DNA of 64,000 bases. It comes from JBDTNQ01 sp039933635. GTDB taxonomy: Bacteria > Acidobacteriota > Vicinamibacteria > Vicinamibacterales > SCN-69-37. The position numbers and the translations under genes were made by a program. The notes beneath the pieces were generated by a model, which was not told the origin of the DNA, made no database searches, and saw nothing but the letters and a program-made list of their open reading frames with translations. How positions within the stretch are numbered: the stretch's first letter is position 1; the number at the start of each line of letters is the position of its first letter. Of the stretch, positions 24,211-33,243 are shown in pieces. Location of the stretch: contig JBDTNQ010000008.1 of assembly GCA_039933635.1 (NCBI GenBank), forward strand, positions 7,310 to 71,309. Direction: 5' to 3'.

Positions 24211-25338
24211 TCAGCCGAACAGGTCCTTGACCTTCTCGAAGAACGGCTTCTCGGTGTCGTCGTCGATCGGTGTCGCCTCGAGCTTCTCCACGGTCATCGT
24301 CTTCCCGTACTGCTCGATGAGCTTCTTCTGGTCCTTGGACAGCTTTCGTGGCACGTCGACGACCAGGCGCACATGCAGGGATCCGCGCCCGCGCCCGCTC
24401 ACGCTCGGCATGCCCTTGCCGCGAAAAGTCTCCACGGTGCCGCTGACGGTGCCGGCGGAAACATCCACGGACAGGGGATCGGCCAAGGTGTCGACTTTGA
24501 ACGAGCCGCCCATCGCCATGATGTGGAAGGGCACCGGGACCTCGATGAAGAGGTCATCCTCTTCGCGACGGAACACCTGGTGCGGTCGTACGTGGACCAC
24601 CACATAGAGGTCGCCGGTCGGGCCGCCGAGCGCCCCGTGTTCGCCTTCGCCATGGAGCCGCAGCCGTTGCCCGTCGGCAATACCTGCGGGAATGCGGACA
24701 GTCACACGCCGATCCTTCGTCGTACGTCCGGTGCCGCGGCACGCAGGGCAGGGTGTCTTGATGATCTGTCCCGATCCGCTGCATTGACCGCAGGGACGCG
24801 AGACGATCAGGAACCCCTGCTGGAACCGCAGCTGTCCCGCGCCGCGACACTGCGGACAGGTTTCCGCCGACGTTCCCGGAGCCGCCCGATTGCCCTTGCA
24901 GGTTTCGCAGTTTTCTTCGCGCGGGATCTGAATCGTGGTTTCAGTCCCGGTGAACGATTCCTCGAACGCGATCTCGAGGTCGAAGCGCAGATCCGATCCG
25001 CGGGCCGGACCCTGGCGGCGTTGTCCGCCGCCGAATCCGAAGAAATCACCGAGGATGTCCGAGAAATCCGAGAAGATGTCCGGATTGATGCCCGGACCTG
25101 CTCCTGCCGCTCCCTGCACCCCGGCGTGTCCGAAGCGGTCGTAGCGCGCGCGCTTGTCGGCGTCGCACAGCACGGCGTACGCCTCGGCCGCTTCCTTGAA
25201 GCGGTCTTCGGCTTCCTTACTGCCGGGATTTCGATCCGGGTGGTGTTTGAGCGCCAGCTTGCGATACGCGCTCTTGATGTCCGCTTCCGAGGCGTCCTTC
25301 GGGACGCCGAGTACCTCGTAGTAGTCGCGTTGACTCAC
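24211..25338 (-). CDS. dnaJ: Chaperone DnaJ
   Basis: A type I J-protein of 375 residues, co-chaperone of DnaK. The J domain carries HPD (HHPDRNPG, about residue 32), then a Gly/Phe-rich region, then four zinc-binding repeats (CETCKGNR, CPQCRGAG, CGQCSGSG, CPACRGTG) and the C-terminal substrate domain. The first zinc repeat lacks the final glycine (CxxCxGxR). It overlaps grpE by four bases. dnaK is not part of this operon. Confidence 0.97.
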   Translation of the reverse strand: MSQRDYYEVLGVPKDASEADIKSAYRKLALKHHPDRNPGSKEAEDRFKEAAEAYAVLCDADKRARYDRFGHAGVQGAAGAGPGINPDIFSDFSDILGDFFGFGGGQRRQGPARGSDLRFDLEIAFEESFTGTETTIQIPREENCETCKGNRAAPGTSAETCPQCRGAGQLRFQQGFLIVSRPCGQCSGSGQIIKTPCPACRGTGRTTKDRRVTVRIPAGIADGQRLRLHGEGEHGALGGPTGDLYVVVHVRPHQVFRREEDDLFIEVPVPFHIMAMGGSFKVDTLADPLSVDVSAGTVSGTVETFRGKGMPSVSGRGRGSLHVRLVVDVPRKLSKDQKKLIEQYGKTMTVEKLEATPIDDDTEKPFFEKVKDLFG

Positions 25339-25838
25339 GCCTGCGCCACCTTGACGAGCGCGGCCCTCAGGAGACGCTGACCCAGCCGGTAGCCGCGTCG
25401 AATCTCCGCCGTGACCTCGCCCTCGCGGCGGCCATTGGCCGGCTCCTGCGCCAGCGCTTCATGCCACTGAGGATCGAACTGCTGGCCGACGACGTCGAGC
25501 GGCTCGACGCCCCGACGTTTGAGAATGTCCAGAAACTGACGCCGGATGAGATCCAGCCCGTCACGATACGCCGCGATCGTTTCCTTGCCCGGGCCATGTT
25601 CCACGGGCGCGGCGAGCGCGCGTTCGAGGTCGTCGACGACGGGCAGGAGTTCGCGCAGCAGTTCGGTGGCCGCATAGTCCGACGCTTCGCGCCGTTCACG
25701 CTCGGTGCGTTTGCGGAAGTTGTCGAACTCTGCGGCGGTGCGGAGGAGACGGTCGCGAAGCTCGTCGCGCTCGCGCGCCAGAGCCCCGTCCTGATCGCCC
25801 GGTTCGCCGGACGGCGTGGTCGTGTGTTCTGTGGACAT
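25335..25838 (-). CDS. grpE: Nucleotide exchange factor GrpE
   Basis: A 167-residue GrpE, which releases ADP from DnaK. It has an acidic, charged N-terminus, a long helical segment (RERDELRDRLLRTAAEFDNFRKR), and the C-terminal beta domain with FDPQWHEAL. It lies nine bases after hrcA and its stop overlaps the dnaJ start, so the three are one operon under HrcA control. Confidence 0.95.
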   Translation of the reverse strand: MSTEHTTTPSGEPGDQDGALARERDELRDRLLRTAAEFDNFRKRTERERREASDYAATELLRELLPVVDDLERALAAPVEHGPGKETIAAYRDGLDLIRRQFLDILKRRGVEPLDVVGQQFDPQWHEALAQEPANGRREGEVTAEIRRGYRLGQRLLRAALVKVAQA

Positions 25839-25847
25839 GGCGATGTT

Positions 25848-26882
25848 CTAGGGATGTTCGAGGAGGTTTGTGACAGCGTGCGAGACGCCGTCCACCAGGG
25901 AAATTGCACGCTCATAGCGCATGCGGGTCGGGCCAATCACGCCGATGGTGCCCACGCGATCGCCGTCCTGGAACGTCGAAACCACGAGGCTGAACGGGCG
26001 CAGCTCAGGTGACAGATTCTCGGATCCGATGACGACCGTGAGGCCGCCCGCCTCGATCGAGCGCGACAGCAACTCGACGAGCTGATGCTTTTCTTCGATC
26101 AGGCGGAACAACGCCCGAAGGGTTTCGAGCGTGCGCTGTCGGTCGTCGACTTCGCCGGCCAGTTCGTCGATGAGGAACGAAGCGCCCTGGATGTGGAGCG
26201 TTTCTTCAGGCCGGACCTCGTCGAGCCCGTGCTGTGCCAGGGTGAGCGCCCGTTGCATGAGCGCGTCGTACACCATGCGCTCCTCGCTCATCCGCTGGAG
26301 GATCGCTGCCCGCGCCTCATTCAAGGTCAACCCGCCGAACTCGGCGTTGATGTAGTTGGCAGCCTGACTCAAGGTGGTGGCGCTGTAGGGCTCGGAGGTC
26401 TCAATCACGCGATGCGACACCTGGCCGCTCGTCGCCACCACGATGACCAGGACGCGGGTCTCCTCGAGGGCGACGAAGTCCAGGTGTTTCAGGCGCACGC
26501 CGGAACTGGCCGGCGCCACGGCGAAACCAATCTGATGCGAGGCCCGGGACAGCTCGTGAGACGCATGCTCGAGCAGGTTGCCGACCGCGCCGTTCCGTCG
26601 CAGACGGGCCTCGAATTCGGAGAGCGGCTGGGGCCGCTGACGCGCCCCGAGGAGTTGATCGACGTACAGACGGTAGCCGGAATCGGTCGGGACCCGGCCC
26701 GACGAGGTATGGGGCTGACGCACGAGGCCCTGTTCCTCCAGACGCGCCAGGATGTTACGAACAGTCGCCGAGGACAGCCCGAGCGAACTCCGCTGCGCCA
26801 ACCAGGCCGACGACACAGGCTCGCCTTGCTCGATGTATTCGCCGACGAGGGTCGCCAGAATCCGGCATTGACGGTCGGTCAT
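25848..26882 (-). CDS. hrcA: Heat-inducible transcription repressor HrcA
   Basis: HrcA represses heat-shock genes by binding CIRCE operators and is kept active by GroEL. The 344-residue protein has the N-terminal winged helix (residues 1-75: GEPVSSAWLAQRSSLGLSSATVRN, then HTSSGRVPTDSGYR), a GAF-like middle, and the C-terminal IGPTRMRYERAISLVDGVS. A symmetric CIRCE-like site and a promoter lie directly upstream, so it represses its own operon. Confidence 0.95.
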   Translation of the reverse strand: MTDRQCRILATLVGEYIEQGEPVSSAWLAQRSSLGLSSATVRNILARLEEQGLVRQPHTSSGRVPTDSGYRLYVDQLLGARQRPQPLSEFEARLRRNGAVGNLLEHASHELSRASHQIGFAVAPASSGVRLKHLDFVALEETRVLVIVVATSGQVSHRVIETSEPYSATTLSQAANYINAEFGGLTLNEARAAILQRMSEERMVYDALMQRALTLAQHGLDEVRPEETLHIQGASFLIDELAGEVDDRQRTLETLRALFRLIEEKHQLVELLSRSIEAGGLTVVIGSENLSPELRPFSLVVSTFQDGDRVGTIGVIGPTRMRYERAISLVDGVSHAVTNLLEHP

Positions 26883-26910
26883 AGCAATGTGGGAAGCCCG
26901 GAAGCGCGCA

Positions 26911-26937
26911 TTAGCAGTCAGACGTCAGGACTGCTAA
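26911..26937 (-). promoter_or_regulatory. Variant CIRCE operator (HrcA site)
   Basis: TTAGCAGTC, nine bases, GACTGCTAA: a perfect inverted repeat that keeps the CIRCE layout (TTAGCACTC-N9-GAGTGCTAA) but has one base changed symmetrically in both arms. It lies about 30 bases before the hrcA ATG, covering the expected transcription start. Confidence 0.85.
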
Positions 26938-26942
26938 GCGTC

Positions 26943-26971
26943 AGTATAGCTTGGAAGGTTCCGGGTTCCAA
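26943..26971 (-). promoter_or_regulatory. Sigma-70 promoter of the hrcA operon
   Basis: On the minus strand TTGGAA (26966-26971), a 17-base spacer and TATACT (26943-26948) form a good promoter. The CIRCE-like site starts five bases downstream of the -10 box. The -35 box lies inside the family B repeat. Confidence 0.7.
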
Positions 26972-27006
26972 GGTTCTGGATTCCGGGTTCTGGTTCGAGG
27001 TTCCCC
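26951..27006 (+). repeat. Degenerate heptamer repeat, family B (GGTTCCG type)
   Basis: Seven to eight units of the form GGTTCYR (for example GGTTCCG, GGTTCCA, GGTTCTG, GGGTTCT) stand between the PBP gene and hrcA. The complementary form occurs before carB at 36313-36344. Confidence 0.75.
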
Positions 27007-27019
27007 TGAACCTCCGCCC

Positions 27020-29371
27020 CTATCGCCCAAACAAGTTCTGAAAGAAGCCTTTGACGCCACCCTCTGGGTGCAGCTCGCAATGTTGCGTGGGCTCGGTGCC
27101 CGCCAGGAACGCCTCGTGGATCACGACCGGGCAGTTCGAGGTGGCGAGCTGACCTGTGACCTTGTCGATGTCGGCAAACGCCACGCCGTCGGGGACGGAG
27201 AACGACTTGCTCGGGCGCCCCGCCAGCGCGCGCTTCATGAACGACGTCCAGATCGGCAGCGCCGCCTGCCCGCCGCTGAGCCCGATCGGCTGGTTGTTGT
27301 CGAAGCCGACCCACACGACCGTCAACAACTCCGGGGTGAAGCCGATGAACCACGCGTCTCGCAAGTCGTTCGTCGTGCCGGTCTTGCCGGCCGCGTCGAG
27401 CGTGAAGCCCTGCCCTCGTGCGGCCGCGCCGGTGCCCTCGTTGATGACACTGCGCATCATGTTGACGACCAGATACGTGGCATCGGGCCTCGCAATGCTC
27501 TTCGACGCGGGAGCCGCGATGGCCTTGACCTTACCGTTTTCGACGATCGACGTCAGCGCCCGCAGTGGGCGGAACGTCCCGTTGTTCGGGAAGATTGTGT
27601 AGGCCCCCGCCATGTCCACCGGCGACGCCTCGAACACGCCCAGAGCGATCGATGGATAAGCCTTGGCAGGCGTGCCGAGGCCTATCTTCTTCCAGAGGTC
27701 GGCGACTCTGCCGTAGCCGACTTGTTCGGCCACTTTGATTGCCACGATGTTGCGCGAAAGCGCGAGCGCGCGCCGCAAGGTCACCGGCCCGTCGTACTCG
27801 CCCTGATAGTTCGTCGGCGAGTAGTCGTTGTCGCCGTCCTTGAACGTCGTCGGCTCGTCGACGACCACTGAGGCTGGGGTGAGGTCGGGTTGCCCGGTCT
27901 CCGCCCGGCTCTGGAACGCGGTGAGATACACAAACGGCTTGAACACCGAACCGGGCTGGCGCTTGGCCATCACGGCGCGGTTGTACTGCGACTGGCTGTA
28001 CGATCGGCCGCCGACCATCGCCAGGATCTCGCCCGTGCGCGGGTCGATGGCCACGAGTGCGGCCTGGGCCGTGCCCTTGCGCTTCTTCGCGGCCAGCTGC
28101 TTGTCGACCTGCGTGACGCCTTCCCCAATCGCTTCCTGCGCCATGCGCTGCAGGTGCAGGTCCAGCGTCGTGTAGATGTCTACCGCCGCGTCGGGTTTCA
28201 GCAGTCCGGAGTCGCCCTCCTCGATGAGCTGGCTGGCGTAGTCGACGAAGTAGGGCGCTTCGTTCTCGAGCGCGCGTGTGGACACGACAAGTGGCGAGGC
28301 TTCCGCGGCTTCGGCTTCATCTTTCTTGACCATGCCCGCGTTCGCCATCTCGTTGAGCACGACATTCCGGCGCTCTCTGGCGCGTTCAGCATTGCGGAAC
28401 GGGGAGAGACGCGACGGCGACTGGATGATGCCTGCCATCGTGGCCGCCTCGGCCAGGGTGACGTTCCGCACGTCCTTGCCGAAGAAGATGCGCGCGGCTT
28501 CGGACACGCCATGAATCTCGAACGGACCGCGCTGTCCCAGCACGACGTCGTTGAGATACAGCTCGAGAATCTGCTGTTTGGTGAACCGCGTCTCGAGCAC
28601 GATCGCCATGAACTGCTCGCGCAGTTTGCGAATCGGCGACTTTTCCGGAGAAAGGAAGGTGTTCTTGACGATCTGCTGCGTCAACGTGCTGCCGCCGACC
28701 AGATAGGGCTTGTCGCCGAACATGTTCGTCCAGATCGCGCGGACGATCCCAATCGGATCGATGCCCGGATGCTCGTAAAATCTCCGGTCTTCGATGGCCA
28801 GCACGGCGTCGATGACCTGCTTCGGCATGCTGCCGATTGGCACGTAGCGCCGTCGCTCTCCCGGGGCCAAGGCCGCAATGAGGGGAGCCTCGAGCGTGAG
28901 CTTGGGCGCGGGCTTGCCGCCCGACGTGAGCCGCTGGACGCTCGTCCCCTTGACGAAGTCCACTTTGAACACGTGCGAAGGCTCGGGGCCGGCCGGCCGG
29001 GTCACGACCGTCACGGACGCGGGATTGAGGGTGAACTCGCCGGGGGCCGCGGCCTTCGCGCGCTCCGCATATCCCACGTCGTTGAGGCGTTGGACGAGCT
29101 GCGCGGGCGAGAGGCCCTGGCCCGTGGTCACCTCGAACGGCCGGCCGAACATGCGCGGCACGGGCCGCTGTTCACCCGAGAGCTTGCGATCGATCAGGCG
29201 GCCGTAACTGACCCAGAGATACACGGTGATGCCGAGGCCGACGACTGCCAGCGCTCCCGTGGCGCCGAGCGCATAGCGGAACCAGCGCAGTGTCATCAGG
29301 CGGGCCAGCCGACCGGATTTCTTGCGCGCGGCAGATCGCCGGGCCGATGAAGCAGGAGGCCGAGTAGCCAC
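27020..29371 (-). CDS. Class A penicillin-binding protein (PBP1-type)
   Basis: A 783-residue bifunctional peptidoglycan synthase: glycosyltransferase plus transpeptidase. Order: cytoplasmic basic N-terminus, membrane helix at about 35-55, a UB2H-like domain (MFGRPFEVTTGQGLSPAQLV) as in PBP1b, the GT51 domain with the catalytic glutamate E194 (IEDRRFYEHPG) and GGSTLTQQ, then the transpeptidase with SVFK, SRN and KTGT. A short tail after it (FQNLFGR) is specific to this protein. The UB2H domain suggests regulation by an outer-membrane lipoprotein, as for E. coli PBP1b. It starts with GTG. Confidence 0.95.
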   Translation of the reverse strand: MATRPPASSARRSAARKKSGRLARLMTLRWFRYALGATGALAVVGLGITVYLWVSYGRLIDRKLSGEQRPVPRMFGRPFEVTTGQGLSPAQLVQRLNDVGYAERAKAAAPGEFTLNPASVTVVTRPAGPEPSHVFKVDFVKGTSVQRLTSGGKPAPKLTLEAPLIAALAPGERRRYVPIGSMPKQVIDAVLAIEDRRFYEHPGIDPIGIVRAIWTNMFGDKPYLVGGSTLTQQIVKNTFLSPEKSPIRKLREQFMAIVLETRFTKQQILELYLNDVVLGQRGPFEIHGVSEAARIFFGKDVRNVTLAEAATMAGIIQSPSRLSPFRNAERARERRNVVLNEMANAGMVKKDEAEAAEASPLVVSTRALENEAPYFVDYASQLIEEGDSGLLKPDAAVDIYTTLDLHLQRMAQEAIGEGVTQVDKQLAAKKRKGTAQAALVAIDPRTGEILAMVGGRSYSQSQYNRAVMAKRQPGSVFKPFVYLTAFQSRAETGQPDLTPASVVVDEPTTFKDGDNDYSPTNYQGEYDGPVTLRRALALSRNIVAIKVAEQVGYGRVADLWKKIGLGTPAKAYPSIALGVFEASPVDMAGAYTIFPNNGTFRPLRALTSIVENGKVKAIAAPASKSIARPDATYLVVNMMRSVINEGTGAAARGQGFTLDAAGKTGTTNDLRDAWFIGFTPELLTVVWVGFDNNQPIGLSGGQAALPIWTSFMKRALAGRPSKSFSVPDGVAFADIDKVTGQLATSNCPVVIHEAFLAGTEPTQHCELHPEGGVKGFFQNLFGR

Positions 29372-29465
29372 TCCACCAGCAGTCTACGGCAACTTGCGCG
29401 GACTGCGGACGACGCCGCGGCTTGACAGCCGCCCGCCCCCCGCATACTTTCCGGGCAGCGACGCC

Positions 29466-30932
29466 GTGGCCTTCTCTCCCGATTACGTTCGCATCGTCCT
29501 CAACGAGAACTTCGAAGACGCGAAGGCGCTGTTCCTCGCGCCGCTGATGGCGATTCACTACGCTCACCTGACCATGCTGGTCGAGCAGGGCATCGTGTCG
29601 GCGCCGGATGGGCGGGCGATCCGCGACGCGCTCGACCGCATCGATCAGGATCGCGTGCGTCGCGTGACGTACGACGGGTCCTACGAGGACCTGTACTTCT
29701 ATGTGGATCGACTGATTGTGGACGGCTGCGGCGTGGACGTCGCCGGGCGGTTGCACACCGCGCGCAGCCGGAACGACATCGACATGACGATGTATCGGAT
29801 CCGCCTGCGCGAGTTCGTGCTGGGGCTGGTCGAGGCGACGCTGGCGCTGCGCGAGGCGCTCGTCGACCAGGCGGGCCGGCACGGGCACACCATCTTCGCC
29901 GCGCATACGCACGGGCAGCCGGCGCAGCCCACAACCGTCGCCCACTATCTCCTGGCCGTGATCGAACAGCTCGAGCGAGACACCGCGCGGCTCTTCGAGG
30001 CGTACCTGTCGACGAACTGCAACCCGCTCGGCGCATGCGCCATCACCGGGACGGGCTTTCCCATCGATCGGCGCAGGACGAGCGATCTGCTCGGGTTCAG
30101 CGGACCGACGGGCAATACGTACGGCAGCATTGCGACGGTGGATTACCTGCTCGAGAGCGCCGCCGCAGCGACGATCCTGCTCATCGGCATGGGCCGGTTC
30201 GTGCAGGACATGCTCCTCTGGTGCACGCACGAAGTCGGCTATCTCCGCTTGACGGATGGCTTCGTGCAGGCGAGCAGCATCATGCCGCAGAAGCGGAATC
30301 CCGTGGCACTCGAGCACGCGCGCGCGCTGGCGTCGAAAGCGCTGGCGCAGGCCACCGCCATCGGCCACACCGTCCACAACACGCCCTTCGGCGACATCGT
30401 CGATACCGAAGACGACCTGCAGCCGCTCGTGGCGTCGGCATTTCGCGATGCGACGCGCGCCGTCGCGCTCGTCGCCGTGACGATGGAGCAGGCCGTCTTC
30501 GACATCGAGCGGATGGCCGCGCGCGCACACGAAGGCTGGGTGACGGTGACCGAGGTCGCCGACATGCTCGTCCGCGATCATGGTCTGTCGTTCAAGATCG
30601 CGCACACGATTGCGGGCACCATCGTGCAGACATGCCGCGCCGCGTCTGTGGCGCAGATCGCCGAGGTTGTGACGCGGGCCGCGAGCGAATTGGGACACGA
30701 AGTCGACGTCTCGGTCGACGAGCTGACGCGGGCGCTGAGCCCTGAGCATTTCGTCGCGATCCGTCGCACGCACGGAGGCCCAGCGCCCGAGGTGACGCGC
30801 GACGCGCTGCAGCAATCGCGCACCTTGCTCGCGACCGACCGCCGCCGAATCGAGGAGCACCGCACGGCGGTCGTCGACGCGGCCGTGACGTTGCGCCACG
30901 CGGTGGACGCGTTCTCGTTCCGGGAGGGTTGA
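29466..30932 (+). CDS. argH: Argininosuccinate lyase
   Basis: The last step of arginine synthesis: argininosuccinate to arginine and fumarate. The 488-residue protein belongs to the fumarase/aspartase superfamily; the signature SSIMPQKRNPV contains the catalytic serine, and HTHGQPAQPTT is the other conserved block. TARSRNDIDMTM also matches ArgH. The first 40 residues differ from the usual start, and length is slightly above the common 460. I chose the GTG at 29466; the frame is open to 29322. The gene is divergent from the PBP gene. carA-carB, also needed for arginine, lies 4 kb downstream, but no other arg gene is near. Confidence 0.88.
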   Translation: MAFSPDYVRIVLNENFEDAKALFLAPLMAIHYAHLTMLVEQGIVSAPDGRAIRDALDRIDQDRVRRVTYDGSYEDLYFYVDRLIVDGCGVDVAGRLHTARSRNDIDMTMYRIRLREFVLGLVEATLALREALVDQAGRHGHTIFAAHTHGQPAQPTTVAHYLLAVIEQLERDTARLFEAYLSTNCNPLGACAITGTGFPIDRRRTSDLLGFSGPTGNTYGSIATVDYLLESAAAATILLIGMGRFVQDMLLWCTHEVGYLRLTDGFVQASSIMPQKRNPVALEHARALASKALAQATAIGHTVHNTPFGDIVDTEDDLQPLVASAFRDATRAVALVAVTMEQAVFDIERMAARAHEGWVTVTEVADMLVRDHGLSFKIAHTIAGTIVQTCRAASVAQIAEVVTRAASELGHEVDVSVDELTRALSPEHFVAIRRTHGGPAPEVTRDALQQSRTLLATDRRRIEEHRTAVVDAAVTLRHAVDAFSFREG

Positions 30933-30936
30933 GCTG

Positions 30937-31863
30937 TTGGCGACTTCATCAGCGATCCGCCTGTTCGACTCGCCCCGACTGTCATTTCTGATCTTTGCCA
31001 GTCCCAAGTCCGGCACGACATGGCTGCAGCGCCTGCTGTCAGCACATCCGGAAGCGGTGTGCGCGGAGTCGAGGGCGTTTGGCGACTACTTCGACCTCAG
31101 TCCTGGCGGACGGCCGCGCCTCACCGTCGAAACCTACGTCGACGGGCTGAGTCATCACTATGCACCCTCGGTCGACGGCCTGCGCCGCGGTGACACGCCC
31201 TTTTACAGGGCGCTACTGTTCAACATGATTGATGCAATGGCCGAGACGACCTTGCGTGCGACCGACAAGCGCGTGTACGGCGAGAAACTGACGCCGTACC
31301 AGGGCACCGCGCGTCAGGTCCTGGATCGGCTCCACGATTACAACTCGGACGTGCGCCTGGTGAATCTCGTCCGCGATGGCCGCGACGTGATCGTGTCGGG
31401 CGGCGTCCAGTGGCTGAACCTGCGCCGCGTGGCAGCGGCGCCTGGCCGCGAGGCGGAGCATGATGAGGCGATCGCCGCGCACCACATTCGCGACGACGAC
31501 TTCGAGCGATTTCTCCATCACTGGACTGATGCCGTGTCGGCGGCTCGTGAAGCCCGGCAGCGTTTCTCACACGTGCTCGACGTGCGCTACGAAGACGTTC
31601 TCGGCGCGCCGCACGCACAGGTCACAATGCTGTGCGCGTTTCTTGGGATCGATGCTTCGCACGACGTCGTGGCTCGGTGCGTGGAGGCAGCGTCGTTTCG
31701 AGCGCTGTCCGGCGGCCGGGAGCGCGGAACAGAGGACGCCCACAGTTTCTTTCGTAAGGGCGTGGCCGGCGACTGGCGGAACTGGCTCACCCCCGCGCAA
31801 CGCGACCGATTTGCAACAGAGGCCGGGGACCTCAGGCGGGCGATGGGCTACGCGGAGGGCTGA
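30937..31863 (+). CDS. Sulfotransferase family protein
   Basis: A 308-residue PAPS-dependent sulfotransferase. The PAPS-binding 5'-phosphosulfate loop is SPKSGTTWLQRLL near residue 26, and the 3'-phosphate region is VRDGRDVIVSGG near residue 147. It starts with TTG, four bases after argH, and is probably co-transcribed with it by position only. The acceptor (a sugar, lipid or small metabolite) cannot be deduced. No PAPS-synthesis gene is near. Confidence 0.88.
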   Translation: MATSSAIRLFDSPRLSFLIFASPKSGTTWLQRLLSAHPEAVCAESRAFGDYFDLSPGGRPRLTVETYVDGLSHHYAPSVDGLRRGDTPFYRALLFNMIDAMAETTLRATDKRVYGEKLTPYQGTARQVLDRLHDYNSDVRLVNLVRDGRDVIVSGGVQWLNLRRVAAAPGREAEHDEAIAAHHIRDDDFERFLHHWTDAVSAAREARQRFSHVLDVRYEDVLGAPHAQVTMLCAFLGIDASHDVVARCVEAASFRALSGGRERGTEDAHSFFRKGVAGDWRNWLTPAQRDRFATEAGDLRRAMGYAEG

Positions 31864-31986
31864 CCGCTAGCCGACTCGTCATTTGCCAACAGTTGGTCGT
31901 CGGTCCTCTACCTGCCGGATTGCCGGCGGAGATGCGGCTGAAGCGATCAACCCACGTCTGGCGCGCATCTTGAAGCGTGCACCCGC

Positions 31987-32172
31987 ATGACATCGTTCTT
32001 CTGGCTCGGCCTCGCTGTTCTTGTGGTCGCCATCGCTGCCGTAACCGGCTTCAAGCCTCGGAAGACCCGACACGTCGCGCACACGCAACTCATGGGCGGG
32101 GCGCGGATCGTGCTGGTCCTTCTGGTCGTGGTGTTTGCCTACCTGGCCTGGATTGGTCGAACGGGCGGCTGA
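31987..32172 (+). CDS. Small two-helix membrane protein, unknown
   Basis: A 61-residue hydrophobic protein with two predicted membrane helices (about residues 4-21 and 39-57) joined by a basic loop (KPRKTRH). I do not recognise a family. The reading is supported by its clean hydrophobic pattern and normal third-position GC bias. No good ribosome binding site is visible. It converges with the nucleotidyltransferase gene. Confidence 0.55.
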   Translation: MTSFFWLGLAVLVVAIAAVTGFKPRKTRHVAHTQLMGGARIVLVLLVVVFAYLAWIGRTGG

Positions 32173-32201
32173 CGGCTGACGGCCGACGTCCTGACGCCGC
32201 C

Positions 32202-33137
32202 TCACCCTGCCGCGCAGCCCTTCGCGGTTAACACTTCCTTCCGATCCGCGAGCACATCCAGGACGCGAAGAGGCTGACCGAGGTCGGTCCACCCGGCGTT
32301 CGGCAGTGCGAGCACCGATAGTCGATCCGGTGCCACGGCCAGAACCTCATGCGAGAAATCCGACGGCCGGATGGCCGCGTAGGCTTGCTGCAATGCGGCG
32401 GCCTGCTCGTCAACTGTCCAACCGGGCCGGCGAGAGGCGAACTCGTCCCACACGTCCGGGACCGTACGCTCGAGCAGCGACTCGAACGCGCGCGCCCGGC
32501 CGATCACCACCAGCGTGTTCCACAGGCAGCCCCGTGACAGCAGCTGTTCGGCGATCGACAGGGACGGCTTCTCCCAGAATCCGCGCACGGTGCGAAGATC
32601 GTTGGTCATACTCGCCGGCGCAGCCGCGACGCGTTCTCCGGGCTCGAGCCATCCGTACTGGGTCTCGGCACGGGTGGCCTCCGCGCCGATGACGATGATG
32701 CGGTCGGGATGAAGCGCGGTCAGTCCGTATGCGGTGCTGACGGTACGCTGTAGGACATCCGGATCGCGGTAGTAGTGATCGGCAGGAAAGAACCCGATGG
32801 CTGCGTCCGGGGTCGTGGCGCGCAGGCGAAAGAGCGTAGCGGCCACGGCCGCCGTCGTGCCTCGATTCTGCGGCTGTTCGATGAGCCGGGTGCGGGGCAC
32901 GTCGGCCAGTTGCTCGCGGTAGTAGCGCTCGTGGGCGTGGGAGACGACGAGAAATGTGTGGGCGTCGGGGACGTTCAGCCTCAGGCGCTCGCGGGTGTCG
33001 TCGAGGAGCGTCTGACCACCGAAGAACGTGCAGAACTGTTTCGGCCGGGCGTCCCCGGCCATCGACCGCGTGAGCGGCTTCAGTCGTCGTCCATCACCAC
33101 CGGCCAGAACGGCCGCCCAGGGGCGTGAATCAGCCAT
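32202..33137 (-). CDS. Mannose-1-phosphate guanylyltransferase-like nucleotidyltransferase
   Basis: A 311-residue sugar-nucleotide pyrophosphorylase that would make GDP-mannose (or a related NDP-sugar) for surface polysaccharide or glycosylation. The nucleotide-binding N-terminus is AVLAGGDGRRLKPLT with RPKQF, and FFPADHYY is the metal-binding aspartate region. It lacks the C-terminal isomerase domain of the bifunctional form and is shorter than the usual 350. A strong ribosome binding site (AAAGGAG, seven bases before the ATG) supports the start. Confidence 0.82.
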   Translation of the reverse strand: MADSRPWAAVLAGGDGRRLKPLTRSMAGDARPKQFCTFFGGQTLLDDTRERLRLNVPDAHTFLVVSHAHERYYREQLADVPRTRLIEQPQNRGTTAAVAATLFRLRATTPDAAIGFFPADHYYRDPDVLQRTVSTAYGLTALHPDRIIVIGAEATRAETQYGWLEPGERVAAAPASMTNDLRTVRGFWEKPSLSIAEQLLSRGCLWNTLVVIGRARAFESLLERTVPDVWDEFASRRPGWTVDEQAAALQQAYAAIRPSDFSHEVLAVAPDRLSVLALPNAGWTDLGQPLRVLDVLADRKEVLTAKGCAAG

Positions 33138-33243
33138 GAGCGCACTCCTTTCACGAGTCCAAGCGCAGGCGCTGTAGTAAAGAGACGCGTGGGTGCCCGT
33201 CGTTGGCCGGACACTCCAACCCGGTCAGTGTACGGCCGCGACG

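Noticed and set aside
31958..31974. Possible second sigma-54 promoter (TGGCGC-N5-TTGA) before the small membrane protein.
   Set aside because: The -12 element lacks the essential GC and the -24 element has one change; too weak.
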